From Liolophura sinensis (lineage: Eukaryota; Mollusca; Polyplacophora; Chitonida; Chitonidae), in NCBI RefSeq assembly GCF_032854445.1, contig NC_088295.1, positions 76,352,028 through 76,416,027 on the forward strand: a DNA stretch of 64,000 bases, in the 5' to 3' direction. A model generated the notes under the pieces. That model was not told the origin of the DNA, made no database searches, and saw only the letters and a program-made list of their open reading frames with translations. Below are positions 41,101 to 52,349 of the stretch, piece after piece (position 1 is the stretch's first letter; each line of letters opens with the position of its first letter). The position numbers were made by a program, and so were the translations under genes.

Positions 41101-42249
41101 CACTGTGGCTTTTCCAGCGAACTATTGACCATACGAGGTTTCCAGGGGAGGTACGTACTGTGACAAGGATTGGCAATCTCCACCCTTCTGTTTGATGCGC
41201 GAAAACAAACATTCAGACTAAGCGGCTTTGTCCTATCACTTTAAGATGTTGACTTTTGTCGTGGGATTTTCGCAAGTGGACATTCAACAAAACACTTAGG
41301 TGTCTTTGGGCCTCCGTAGCGGTAATGATATATCACCAAGTGACCTTGTATTACGTAGGTCATCTTGTACCGGAAGACGCTTGGCCATATTGATCATATA
41401 TAACTCTGCCAAAGTCAACAGGATATAGTTTATACCTTATGGTAGACTTAGCATTTGGTAGACAACACTGTTTCTCAAACTAAACAATAAACCATATACA
41501 CCATCCAAATTATCATCAAACATGAAGCCCGGTTGGAACTAACCCCAGGGCATTCAAAGGTATTGGTAGATTTCACTTTTTTGTTGAACGGAAATTTTGA
41601 CTGTCTATGAGAGATGTAAGGCCGTGTAATAAACGTGACGCTAACTGTTCCCTTCCGCAAATCTCATACGGCCAAGATATATTCGCTGACTGCATCAAGA
41701 TACCTTGGGGAAAGCGCTTTGCCCATACCGGTTCACGTCTAAGCTGAAAAACTAACTGACCCCTTGCTAGACCTTTCATAATTTCTCGAGTGAGCCTAAG
41801 GGATACGTGGGATTAACATGACTATCTTAGAGCCTGCACTCCCCCTCAACGGCTGGTCCTCTGGCCCACGGGGAGAGGAGAAAAGTCACGGAAAACACTT
41901 TACGCGCAAACAATGGACAGTGAAAGCTAAAGGGCGCCCCGCCTTTGTTGATTACCCCTCCAATAATGCTTATGGAGAGACTGCACGTGTCGGCTAGCAT
42001 CGGGCACCTTTGAACCGAAATCCGTAAATCTTTAAGCAAATGTCATCTCTAACGAAAGCTATTAGCACGTCACTGTCTAATGTTTGGCGCTTTAGTGTGA
42101 GTACTTGTAGTCAAGAGCCACATACAGTCTGTTTCGCACAACACGGAAAAAATTCCCGAGAGTCAATGACGAACAAATGCGTAACATTGTAGGAAAGCCG
42201 ACTCGAAAATCCCATACACAGGTTAACCTGTTGGTGGGACTGTAGCTTG

Positions 42250-42655
42250 TCTGTCTGGCATCACACTATGCCAAAACTGCAATCGAACTGGCCATCGTGC
42301 CCAGTCCCTCAGAATACCACGTACCATATCTACGATCTATTTTACCATCGTACCAAATTCCCTTAGAACACCACCCACAAAATCTACAATCAATCTTACC
42401 ACCGTACAAAATACCGTAGAACATCACACACCATATCTTCAACCAGTCTTGCCGTCCTACCAAATTCCCTTTGAACACCAAACACGAGGCACCATATCTT
42501 CAATCAGTCTTAGTTATTAACAATCATAGTTAATACCCTAAGAACATCGCGCACCAAACTTTTCATCTCCTTTAACCTTATACTCAACACTCTAAGAACG
42601 TCTCGCACCTAAAACTACACTGACTCTTAGCCCTGTACCAAATGCTCTCAAATAA
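42250..42655. repeat. degenerate 54-bp minisatellite before hh exon 3
   Basis: About seven units, with starts near 42253, 42307, 42363, 42417, 42471, 42539 and 42594. Shared blocks are TTAGAACACCAC, CACCATATCTTCAA, CAATCTTACCACCG and TACCAAATTCCC. One unit is longer by about 14 bases. The minus-strand ORF at 42266-42481 is a by-product, seen from its repeated GKID and WY motifs. Confidence 0.8.
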
Positions 42656-42943
42656 TCTTTGATAAACACAAAAACTAAAATCAGGCATGCCATCGAACTC
42701 AATCTCTTCAAAACATTCAATTAAAACTTCAGCGAAACTCTGCATGGAACCCGGTCTCGCAAGTCGTTCAACGACAAAGCGTGTATCAACGAGATAATAG
42801 CAATAACATTGGACTGATTTCATCTGCCTCGGCAATCACTTCCTTAGTATAATCGATCCACATTAAAGCAAATGTGCCAAACGTATTTGTGGATATGAAC
42901 TATATTTTTTGTCTTTAACTGAAAGTGTCGATTTCGGTTTCAG

Positions 42944-43629
42944 ATTCCTCTGCAGTCGTAACGATAGGAGGTTGTTTTTCTGGGAAGGGAATGGTGCTGT
43001 CCGAGAGTTCTGGCTGGAAACCCATGTCTGAGCTACGAATTGGCGACAGAGTAATGAGTATGAATGAGGCCGGTCAGCTGGAATACAGCCAAGTGTTGTC
43101 ATTTATGGATAAAGACTCATCAGCCCAGGTGCTGTTTTACACGCTGCATTTGCAGGACGATAAAAGCGTCACTTTAACAGGCAAACATTTGATTTTTGCA
43201 AGCAGCCAAAATATAACCAGTCATTCAGACAGTGCCAGTTTTCGAGCTACGTTCGCTGAAAACGTACAAGAAGGACAGTACGTGTATGTAGTTGGGAACG
43301 AACTGCACCCCAGTCAACCTCGACCTTCAAGAGTTGTGAAGGTCTCTGTAGAGACACAACGAGGTGTGTACGCCCCGCTCACCACCACGGGCACCATTGT
43401 GGTGGATGGAGTGGTGGCTTCGTGCTATGCATATACAGAGAACATTGCACTAGCTCACTTTGGTTTCGCGCCAATGCGCTTATACCATACTATTTGGAGT
43501 TATGTGCCGTTCAGTCTATGGACATCAGATGGTGATACAGAAGGCTTCCACTGGTACGCCCGAATGCTCTACGGTCTGGGGAGCTTGCTTTTAACTGATG
43601 ACGTTTTATTTTCGCCGTTTTCGCAGTGA
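42944..43629 (+). CDS. hh: hedgehog exon 3: Hint autoprocessing domain and C-terminus
   Basis: Encodes Asp193 (codon split across the intron) to Gln420, stop TGA at 43627. The GGCF motif at residues 201-204 marks the cleavage point: Gly202 ends the signalling protein and Cys203 is the nucleophile that forms the thioester. The Hint fold follows: a GDRV segment, LEYSQVLSFMDKD, FYTLHL, then LTGKHLIFAS, which holds the catalytic Thr271 and His274 (TxxH). Later come VVDGVVASCYA, with the conserved Cys353, and ENIALAHFGFAPMRLYH. The tail up to residue 420 would be the sterol-recognition region; it is short and poorly conserved, as in other species. The frame is intact with no indels. The mature N-terminal ligand would span residues 29-202, 174 residues, the same length as the vertebrate Shh ligand. 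The exon starts after the acceptor GGTTTCAG. Confidence 0.96.
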
Positions 43630-44470
43630 AATGTTGGGACTTCTGAAAAGAGATGTCGCGCTATGACAGTCACCCTGAATCTGTGAACGAAATTAATTGG
43701 TTATCGCGCAGCTGCGCAACCATCAGGGACAAGATTGTTGTGAGCACTGGTTTGTGGAGTTGACGCGAGCATTGGGGGTCCAACGGGACGACATGACCGA
43801 CTCGATGTGAACGTTTCATTTTGGCAATGTGTGAGTCGAAGGCCAACCCAGTGTTGTAATGTCTATTTTAGTAGTTTTAGAATGTTATTTATTATGATGA
43901 CCATAGCACTAAAGCGTGCACATACTCTAAAACCGGTCTCTGCGTCTCTGATGCGGATGTTTTATGAATTCAGCGACACTTGAAGTGCTATCAAAGATAT
44001 TATGGTACAGCTAGGCATTCTCTTTTATATGCAGCACTCCGTGGCCGTAGGGAAATCAGTTTCTTCATGAAAGTCACGTGATTATCATACTTGTAAATGT
44101 TAACATTCCAGCTGATAAAGGACAGCAAAGTTGTTCAGACGTAACTGCCCTCTGAAGTGATGCATGTCGGGAAGACGGTGCTCGCTTCTGAGCGTGCGCA
44201 CCCCAACCCACCTTCTGGCGTAATGACCACTACAATGACTGTGTTATAATATTATTGTATTTATTCGATCAGCGGCTAGCCATTGTAATCATCTGTAAAT
44301 TTAGCTGTATGGTACTGTATTTTTCTATGTATCTATATAATAGCATTTCTATTTGTAAATGAGAATTTATGTCACAATGTAAATGCGGTAAGACCTGCAG
44401 AACGTACGGACGGAGGATTGCTTTACAGTTTTTGTCCGAAATTAAAAGTCAGTTTAAAAAGGAGCGATGG
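43630..44470 (+). other. probable hh 3' UTR
   Basis: Sequence following the hh stop. An ATTAAA hexamer at 44441-44446 is the best nearby poly(A) signal; a canonical AATAAA at 45632-45637 would give a longer alternative. Four TGTAAAT motifs occur between 44092 and 44385. The 3' end is inferred only. Confidence 0.45.
44441..44446 (+). terminator. candidate hh polyadenylation signal ATTAAA
   Basis: ATTAAA lies 812 bases after the hh stop codon. It is the second most common animal poly(A) hexamer. A canonical AATAAA follows at 45632. Which is used cannot be told without transcripts. Confidence 0.35.
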
Positions 44471-45740
44471 AAACTATTATTCTTTATAGGAAGACACAAA
44501 AAATAGAGCATATATAGAATTTGGTTTACAAGTAGATATTCAAAAGTCACAACATCAGATTGAAGAATAACTATTTTCATACGCATGCATTCTGTACAGT
44601 AGTTACGGTGCTCACAAGCTACATTTTCACATTTATTTGTAAAATTATTTCATACTACAGACCGGAAAAAATTGTGAGAACTAATGTGGTGGCAGTTTTG
44701 ATCGTCAGGCATAGAGAGAGTTGCCCCCCTTGTTGGTCGCCCAACGTTGGTTTGGAAGTGGGGGAAATCTGGACAACACAGCGACCGTTTTAGACAGATT
44801 TTTATGACATTTGTTCCTTTAAACTGTAAAGGCAATGAAGCTTTCTTCCTGTGTGTTTCTGAATGTCTAAGATGTGCACTCGACCGTATAATAATTCTGC
44901 ATACACAACTCCCAGTTTAACAATGTGAGTCTCCTGTGCTCTCTATTATTTGTCTTCCTCCTTTCCAGATTTTATTCTAATTTCAATATTTTTTTTTCTG
45001 AATAAGGAGATACTGTCGTCTCAGAAAAGAAAAAATACTATTACTGAAGAAATCTGCTTAGTTCACGACTCTATTTGGCCAGTTAAGTTCTTGCTAAGTC
45101 CACGTTCTTGAGATACTAGTAATTCAGCCTCTGTTTTTTGGGCTACCACACTGACATTTGGGACAACGTTTTATTGGTGGATAGTTTGTACGTTTCTGTC
45201 CCTAACGCAGCCATATTTTTACGATTTATTTATGTTGATTGTAATATGTACATAAATTTAAATATACCATGACGTCTTCTTTTGTGAAAGTTTTAACATT
45301 GGTCTCTTGAGAGTAAATTATATAGAAAAGAACCATTTCCTCGCATTGCCATTATGAATAAACGTCTTAGTGAAATGGCGTAACCGTTACCTATCCGATG
45401 GTTTGCGTATATACATGTATCTCTAGGGATCGGGATTTTAATCGTAAAACAAAAACTAAAATTGCTTCGGCCAAGTTCATTCATTATTTGTCCAAGTGTT
45501 TTTTTTCGGCGCTTAATTCTGCATTTCTCCACGATTATCTCTGCATTTAAAGTTTCTTTAAAAAGGTTTAAGCCTCCAATTTTTCCGTGCTACATCAATG
45601 ACTGTTGCTGATGTATGTGTTAAAACACGACAATAAAACACATAGAGTTTTAAAACACTTTCGGATGCTTTGGCTTTATTTGTTTGTCACTATTGTGTGT
45701 GCTATCAACCAATGGAATATGATTTGCTGATACTTGGAGT
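44471..45740. other. non-coding, no recognisable gene
   Basis: Sequence downstream of hh. Apart from the AATAAA at 45632 I see nothing notable. Confidence 0.5.
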
Positions 45741-45870
45741 ATTGTATTTATTTGTTTATTTATTTGAATAATGTTTCGCCAGGTCCGGACGATTTAATAT
45801 AACAAACTTGTATGACGGTCAGTCTTAAATGGGGAGAAAAACGAACAATCCCTCCAACGCCATCACGAGC
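45741..45870 (-). repeat. decayed SINE tail, minus orientation
   Basis: ATTTATTTGTTTATTTATTT followed by a GTTTCGCC and a TTGTATGACGGTCAGTCTTA stretch corresponds to the reversed A/T tail and 3' domain of the SINE at 50600-50802, with many substitutions. Confidence 0.45.
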
Positions 45871-46134
45871 TCGCAGATACCAATTTATCGTCTCAAAGCG
45901 AAAGCTACATCTTATAGGACGAAAGCCGTATTCTGATGCTGCGAAAGTCAGATGTAATACAGCGAAAGTCACATCTGACAGGAACTGTTTACTAAAACAA
46001 CGTATGACAAAAAGATGCAACCTGGAGTTAAGTGAAATTATGCACATGACTGGATCAGGTTAATAACCGGCAAACTGCTTTAGCTTTGTTGACATAAAAC
46101 AGTTATCCAGGGGGCAAAAGATTAGGTGACTGAC

Positions 46135-46395
46135 TGATTTATTTCACTGACGTCGAACACCGAACGTAAGGATTGTTCACGAATGTGATGCCGACCGAGC
46201 TCATGCCTCGAAATCCGAAGCAAAGGCAACAATAATCCAAGCCGTCAACCAGGAAAACAATATACACAGTCAAGTCCTCAAGTCCATTTTCATGAATAAA
46301 ATATCACATGTGGAAGGAGTAAAGCAACACCCTTTGCCAAGTACCCGATTCGAACACGCGGCCTCATTGGTCAATGCCTGGCCTTGATTGCCAGC
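46135..46395 (-). repeat. tRNA-derived SINE candidate
   Basis: Read on the minus strand, a tRNA-like head contains GTGTTCGAATC (46347-46357), a good pol III B box, near its start. The element ends near 46137 with GTTCGACGTCAGTGAAATAA, then AT. The head-body-short A/T tail arrangement fits a SINE of about 250 bases. The A box is not clear. Confidence 0.5.
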
Positions 46396-49300
46396 CAATG
46401 ATTTAATTATCTAAATGACCCAGGACCACTCAGGTGATTCAATTTATGTTCCTAACTTCCATATTAAAACATTTATCGTAATATTTTCGGATGTGTGTTG
46501 TTTAAAGGTGAGACATTAAATAAAGTATATTTTATAGTCACTGGAAGCCCCAAAAATCGACAGTACGCCAGAAAGATCATTAAATCACGGTAAATGGGAG
46601 AGAAATAAAATATATCTGACTCGTGCTTAGAGTCGTCATACATTTGACTTGTCACTGCCATACACAGCTGGTCATCTTTACTGGGAAATATCCGATCTGA
46701 TAAGCACTTACACTCGAACAGGGAGATTTATGTCCGTCTATAAAACTATTTTATGGATAAAGTCTGTATAAAGTGTTGGACTCAAAGAGTATATACTTTA
46801 CCGGATTACGCTTGTCAGTTAGTTTGTATCCAGCCGAGTAATTTATCAACTTTCCGATATTGTAAGGTTGAGATTTGTTTGCCTAAACGGGTGGTTACAG
46901 AGAGTGGCTGTAGTCATTAATTTGACATTGCGACGATTAACTGTAGAGAGGCCCACCTGGCAGTATATAGCTGTCCCGAGTAGCCGAGTTGGGGGCAATA
47001 AATACCCGCTCTGTCCCTACCGCACATCACAACCGTCGCCCGTCTCATCGACTTAACTAAGCTCATGAATATATATTAAATTGATATCGGAATTCCACAT
47101 GGCCAAATATGTCAGGGGCCAAGGTGCTGAGGCTATTAATTTTACACAAGACCAGTGTGGATTGATGGCGCAGTTTGTGAGCGTGGTCAAATAACGGTAC
47201 CGGAAGAACGGCTAATCCGGCTGTCAAACAACCTGCTGGCAAACAACATTCTTCAATTTAATTAACACCGAGTTCTTTTTGACAGGAACATTTGTTATAA
47301 ACACAGCCATTATTGTACAGCAACTGCATAATTACACCTTCTCAACAGGAAAAATGTAGTTCATTTCTCTCAAATACCTGCATATATGTGGTATTACAGT
47401 TTGGAGCTAAATGACACTGCCATCAAGAAAATTAGATTTTTCCTCCAATACTTATACGTTTGCTTAACGACTTGTGGCAAACTTAACATGCTTCCTATGT
47501 ATGATTTATTATCAGAAGAGATTATCGTGGTTTATATCAGAAAAGATTATCGCAGTCTTTAATAAAAGAAACCCATTCAAATTAATGTCTTCACAAGGAA
47601 GGCTCTTTAAATAAAGCAAACGTTTAGTTAAAGTTATGTTCTCACACTGAAGCAACCCATGAATTATTGTCACCGTTTTGTTGTAACGACTGTTTTGTTG
47701 TTTGCTGTTTGTGACTGTTGCTTATTCACAACAAATATTCCGTCAAATCCGTCAACAATTAACTTATCTGTTTTACAGATTTTCCACCAATTTAGGTTCA
47801 AAATTTACATAAGCCCTTAAACTTTTTGACAGAAAATATAACCACAAAGTGAGAAGGGGTCATGCGTATATAGAAAAGAAGACAAAAATAGAAAAGGAAT
47901 AAATAAAGGGTTAGCACAATCTAAGTTTCATTCGTAATCCTTAATTGAAAGGACGTCCCAAATGGATAATAGCAAGCCCTATTCCACGCCTTTCTAAAAC
48001 ACCAGTTCACAAAGTAATATGTGAACAATAATTGTTGGTACATAAATAATAAAAAGATGCAGGTAAGGCGATTTTAGAGTCAAATCACAATTCTATGGTC
48101 GATTTGTATTCAGGTAGATACAAATATACATACAAGTATCTGATCCCATCTTTAATTGCAGAAGTTCGGAAAAGCATCATGTTCATGGGATAAACACTGA
48201 TGCTGAAACTCCTTACCCAAATAGTTTTATCTACAGAAGTATTCAATTATTTAAAAAAAATTTAATATTGAGTTTGAGTTTCAACATATTGACTACAGCA
48301 CCGAGAGTAAAACCACAGAGGCGACAACAGTGCAACAGTTGGCAAATGGTCACACTTAAGCAAGGAAATCCGGCAGCTCCTCAGCTGGTATAGGTTAAGA
48401 TTTTATTCTAACCATTTATGTAAATGCATAAAAAGTAACAACTTACACTTCTTCCCTCGCACCATGGCTTAAGCGGAATTGGGTAGAAATGTACAGTGAT
48501 GTTTACTGCAATTCATTAGACGTTGCTAGTCTGGACAGCGCAAAGCACTGTGTTACCTTCATACTTAATAAACACAAGAAAACAGTACAAAGGGATCAGT
48601 TCACCAGCTGAATTCTGTTCTATGCACATCTGCAGTATAGACGACCAAAGCACAGAGAAAGAATCCAAAGCAGTGAGGACAGGGTGATAGTTGGCAAATG
48701 GTTACTTTAAATATAACTTTAGTAATGTATAATAGGTCAGATATAGAAAGACTAACCATCACGTTCTCCTGCCTTAAATAATTCGGGCATGTTGTCGCTT
48801 TTTACACAGATGAAAATGCAATCATCCGACCTAACGACTTTAAAACGCGCCACATACAGGCTCATTAAATCGATTAAATTATTAAATTCCGTGTAACCAT
48901 ACACATAATAACTCATTGCAAGGACACGATATAAAAGGTAATCTCTGTAATGTGGGGAAACTTATTTCCTCCATCATATAACTTTATTCAACAAAACCGG
49001 AGACTAGCACAACAAAACTCACTACCAAACATATCCCATATCATTCCATGTACGTAAAGTCTAAGGGAGATAATTCCATGACTAAAATTGCAATATGGCC
49101 TGAGTCACCTCCCGTGAAAGGTAGAATGAAGTATTCTTGAGGTACGAAATGGGAATTGTCCATCTAAATGCCTTCAAGCTGGAATCACTTTGAACTTAGG
49201 TGGGCTGAGTTTGCAATATTACTAGAAGGCAAATGGTCTCCAACAAGCTTCATCATATAAGACCAACTCAGCGAGTATCATCAGTGTCGTTAGCTATTGT

Positions 49301-50010
49301 TAAAAAAACATAAAACAAAACTCATACGGTCTTTATGAATTTTTGAAGGCGGTTTAGATGTGGTGAATACGAACAAATAAATGTCTCTTTGCTAGACCTG
49401 AGTGAAATAAGAATCGGAGATATCTTCCATAAATAAGATTTTCGTCACTGTCCCCGTGACTATAGTCGTCTTATGGGAGTGACTAAAATCGTTTCGGGAA
49501 ATTCAATTATAGTGTTCTGAAAAAAATGTGCTCAAATGATCGGCGTCAGTGTAATGAGATGCGATCTACTGTGAATATCCGAGGAATTAAGAACCTGTGC
49601 TTCTTTCTAAACTAACTGAGACTGTGATTCAGGGTTTAATTTCCTCTTAAGTCCACGTCCTCGACCGTAGTGGGTGAATTTGAAAACATTCTGGTTTCAT
49701 TTGCTAACATAAGTACCCCTATAGCCCCCACCTTTTTGTATTTGTCTGACAATAAAAAACAATTTTCTGAGGGAAATACCAAAACCGAATTATACTCCCA
49801 TGCGATAACGAGGTGAGTGTTCGCAGCCTCAGCTGTGTACAAAGCATCACTTTATTATGCATTAGTATGCTGGAAAAAAGTAGTTTAATTTCTAGAAATT
49901 CGGAAAATAGAATCTGCAGTAGACAAGACAGGCCTATTTCACACATGCGGTCAGAGAGCTGGAGAGACAGGAACCATAAATGCTATCGAGAAGGTTAGGC
50001 CAATTTTCAA
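46396..50010. other. non-coding, no recognisable gene
   Basis: Short direct duplications occur (for example TCAGAAGAGATTATCG / TCAGAAAAGATTATCG near 47512-47550, and GTTGGCAAATGGT at about 48338 and 48691). No exon, RNA gene or clear transposon is recognised. Confidence 0.5.
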
Positions 50011-50399
50011 AACAGGATGCGTCAAATGTTAGCCAGAAGTTTAGTCCCATACTCCAAACAGGATGAGTCAAATGTTAGCCAGAAGTTTAGTCCCACACTC
50101 CAAACAGGATGAGTCAAATGTTAGCCAGAAGTTTAGTCCCATACTCCAAACTGGATGAGTCAAATGTTAGCCAGAAGTTTAGTCCCATACTCCAAACAGG
50201 ATGAGTCAAATGTTAGCCAGAAGTTTAGTCCCATACTCCAAACAGGATGAGTCAAATGTTAGCCAGAAGTTTAGTCCCATACTCCAAACGGGATGAGTCA
50301 AATGTTAGCCAGAAGTTTAGTCCCATACTCAAAACAGGATGCGTCAAATGTTAGCCAGAAGTTTAGGCTCATACTCCAAACAGGATGAGTCAAATGTTA
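50011..50399. repeat. 46-bp tandem repeat array
   Basis: The GTCAAATGTTAG motif recurs at 50021, 50067, 50113 and so on to 50389, nine times at exactly 46-base spacing: eight full units and a partial one. Units differ by only a few substitutions (GCGTC/GAGTC, CATAC/CACAC, AGTCCC/AGGCTC). All frames contain stops. Confidence 0.95.
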
Positions 50400-50599
50400 A
50401 GTAACAAACAAAAGCAGACACTATTTTTACTTCCAAAAATTTTGGAATAATAATGGCAATATTTTCTAATAAAAGCTGCCCTACAAAATATCAGGGAGAA
50501 ACGGCGAAAACTGGGATCGAGCTTAGATTATAGGTGTTAATTTTTCTTAATAATAAATCAGCATGTAATAATTGTGTCGGAACACCATTCTCCTGACTA

Positions 50600-50802
50600 T
50601 TTAGACTACCCAGGAGTCTCTCACCAATGTAGTCGCTGCGAGTTCAAGCTGGCTCTTCGGCAGTACGTGGGAAGGTTTAGCAGCAACCTGCGGATGATCG
50701 TGGCTTCCCCCCAGGTTATTCCTGGTTTCCTCCCACCATAATGCTGGCCGCCGTCTTATAAGTGAAATATTCTTGAGTACGGCGTTAGACACCAGTCATT
50801 GT
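50600..50802 (+). repeat. SINE, plus orientation, 5' truncated
   Basis: Starts near CCCAGGAGTCTCTCACCAAT. It contains a B-box-like GAGTTCAAGC (50640-50649), a conserved core (GTACGTGGGAAGG, CAACCTGCGGATGATCGTGG) and a 3' domain TCCTCCCACCATAATGCTGG, then CCGCCGTCTTATAAGTGAAA and TATTCTTGAGTACGGCG. I recognise this core and 3' domain as a SINE type widespread in molluscs and related groups (from memory, no search). It lies directly before repeat block X1. Confidence 0.8.
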
Positions 50803-50803
50803 T

Positions 50804-52250
50804 TTTAGACAACCCACGGTTAACTAGCCTATGGCTTTATATATTCTAAGCACAGACATTACGTACACCACTGGGGACATTTCACACAGGCTCTCTAGCT
50901 TCGACAGACTTGCAAATTCAAACACCAGAATCTCGCGAGAATTCAGACTAGTTTGGGAATTGTCTAATGCAGCACTCTAGAGATCTGGACTAAATCTCAC
51001 GAGTGTAGTATGGGCTGGTGAACACGGATAGCTAACTTTTGTCAAGGCGGAGAATGCAATTTGTTAACCCGAATAAGAATGAGACGGATCACCATAACTG
51101 GACATCTCATACAAACAGAATACAACGCGATGATAATCTGTCAATTTTCGTGCAATTTGGGAAAATTAAGGATCGCAAACCAATGTAGTGGCAAGCACAT
51201 TGTGACTTGGATTTACCATCCCATCAATATGTATTGCCCTCGGCCTGGATTAAGGATTCACACTGAGTGAGTGCTTGCTGTTTAACGTCGTACTTAACAA
51301 TTTTTCAGTCATATGACGACGACATATAAGTTCCTAGAGTGCCTCCTTGTTGCAGGACGAATTACCACCTCTCTTTTATCTAGTGCTGCTTCATGGAAAC
51401 GACTTACCGAAGACAAGTATACTGAGCCATTATACTGATATGGGTCAACGAGTCGTTGCACTATCTCCTTAAGCGAGCGAGAAAGTTACAACGTCCTCTT
51501 TTAAGGTCTCCTGTGAAATGACACAGGACTGACCCTGGATCTACCGCCCGCGAAGCGGACTGTTTACCAGCTGAGCTATCGGGGCCCGATTTAAGGCTTA
51601 ACAGATCAGTCGTATGTTAATATATCTCGGCCCAGATCCATGGGTCCTTTAGCGGTAATCGATTGTGCACGAGCTAGATCTTACCACTATGATAAACCAC
51701 AGCTTTGACACAAATTACAGGATGAAGTATTAAAAGATACTCTGTGTGGATGATCTATTGTCTGATATAAATCAATCGATCAGTTAATCAGATTCTGACT
51801 GAAACAAAAATGTAGACAAATTGTCATGTTTCTGTCGCTGTTCTGAATCTACTGTAGTGTCTTTGAGCGATAATTGTTTTCAATGAAGTAAAATGTAAGG
51901 TATACATTACACGAGGTATATAGTATTCACTCAGTGTTAAGCACAAATTATCACGTCGGAGACAATGTAAAAGTCTTTTTCAGTTCAGCTTTGATCAACA
52001 AGCCTAAATATAAGAAAAAAAAATGCTTTAAGGGTTGCTTCGAGGTTTTGCTAACATCAAGGTTTTTCTTTGACTCATGAAGCCAATATTCTCCACACAA
52101 CTATTCCGTGAGAACTTCAGTGCCAGAGCTTTGTGATGAACCCGACCAATAATAAATGCCTTCATTCCAGCATTGTTATCATTTGTAATGGTTAATTGAT
52201 TTTCAGCACATAGGTTGCTTGTCATCCTAGAGAGATGAGCAAGGCTGAAC
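50804..52250. repeat. segmental repeat block X, copy 1
   Basis: Colinear with 59645-61560. Shared landmarks include TAGACAACCC, AGGCTCTCTAGCTT/AGGCTCTCTGGCTT, GAATCTCG(C/T)GAGA, GCAATTTGTTA, CGAATAAGAATGAGA, AGAATACAACGCGATG, GCCTGGAT, CAGCTTTGACA and TCATGAAGC(C/T)AATATTCT. A SINE (51264-51590) interrupts this copy only. No coding capacity is seen. Confidence 0.8.
51264..51590 (-). repeat. full-length tRNA-derived SINE
   Basis: Read on the minus strand, the tRNA-like head begins near 51590. It has a perfect A box TAGCTCAGCTGG (51567-51578) and a degenerate B box (about 51525-51535). A body of about 250 bases follows, containing AAGAGGACGTTGTAACTTTC and TCGTCGTCATATGACTGAAA, and the end is GCACTCACTCAG. 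Imperfect 15-16-base direct repeats flank it (GATTAAGGATTCACAC and GATTTAAGGCTTAACA). The paralogous block X2 lacks it. The body matches a SINE type I associate with molluscs. It is not a functional tRNA gene. Confidence 0.8.
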
Positions 52251-52349
52251 GCTGTAATTTATCGGCGTGTCTGTTTTAATGAAGGTATCGAATAACATGG
52301 TCAAATAGCAAACCAGTTCTAGAACAGAGAAAGAGCAGGAAAATGTAGA

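Larger units (their letters stand above)
37372..42943 (+). other. hh intron 2
   Basis: A 5572-base intron from GTAAGG to TTTCAG, phase 1. It holds an ATTC/AATC-rich low-complexity tract (37930-38190), a smaller one near 39760-39800, and a 54-bp minisatellite (42250-42655) that ends about 290 bases before exon 3. No other coding exon is recognisable. Confidence 0.85.
27308..43629 (+). other. hh: hedgehog gene, coding span over three exons
   Basis: Gene-level entry. The coding exons are 27308-27622, 37110-37371 and 42944-43629. Donors are GTAAGT (27623) and GTAAGG (37372). Acceptors end at 37109 (TCGTTTCAG) and 42943 (GGTTTCAG). Intron phases are 0 and 1, and both introns sit where vertebrate and fly hedgehog genes have theirs, just before RCKDKLN and just before the GGCF autocleavage site. 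The inferred precursor has 420 residues, a normal length for the family. Hedgehog is a secreted morphogen: the Hint domain cleaves the precursor before Cys203 and attaches cholesterol to the new C-terminus, and Cys29 is the expected palmitoylation site. Exon 2 carries two compensating 1-base indels, so a naive translation across it fails. No second hedgehog-like gene is visible. Confidence 0.95.

Noticed and set aside
42367-42375. Gli-type site (near GACCACCCA) near hh exon 3
   Set aside because: Only an 8 of 9 match, and it lies within a minisatellite unit; chance is likely.
42266-42481. 71-codon minus-strand ORF with internal repeats
   Set aside because: It is generated by the 54-base minisatellite, and its peptide has no family match.
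50011-50399. CRISPR-like or coding tandem repeat
   Set aside because: There are no variable spacers. The 46-base unit shifts frame each time and stops occur in all frames.
51500-51592. tRNA gene on the minus strand
   Set aside because: The A box is perfect but the B box is degenerate, the arms do not fold into a proper cloverleaf, and a SINE body follows. It is a SINE head.
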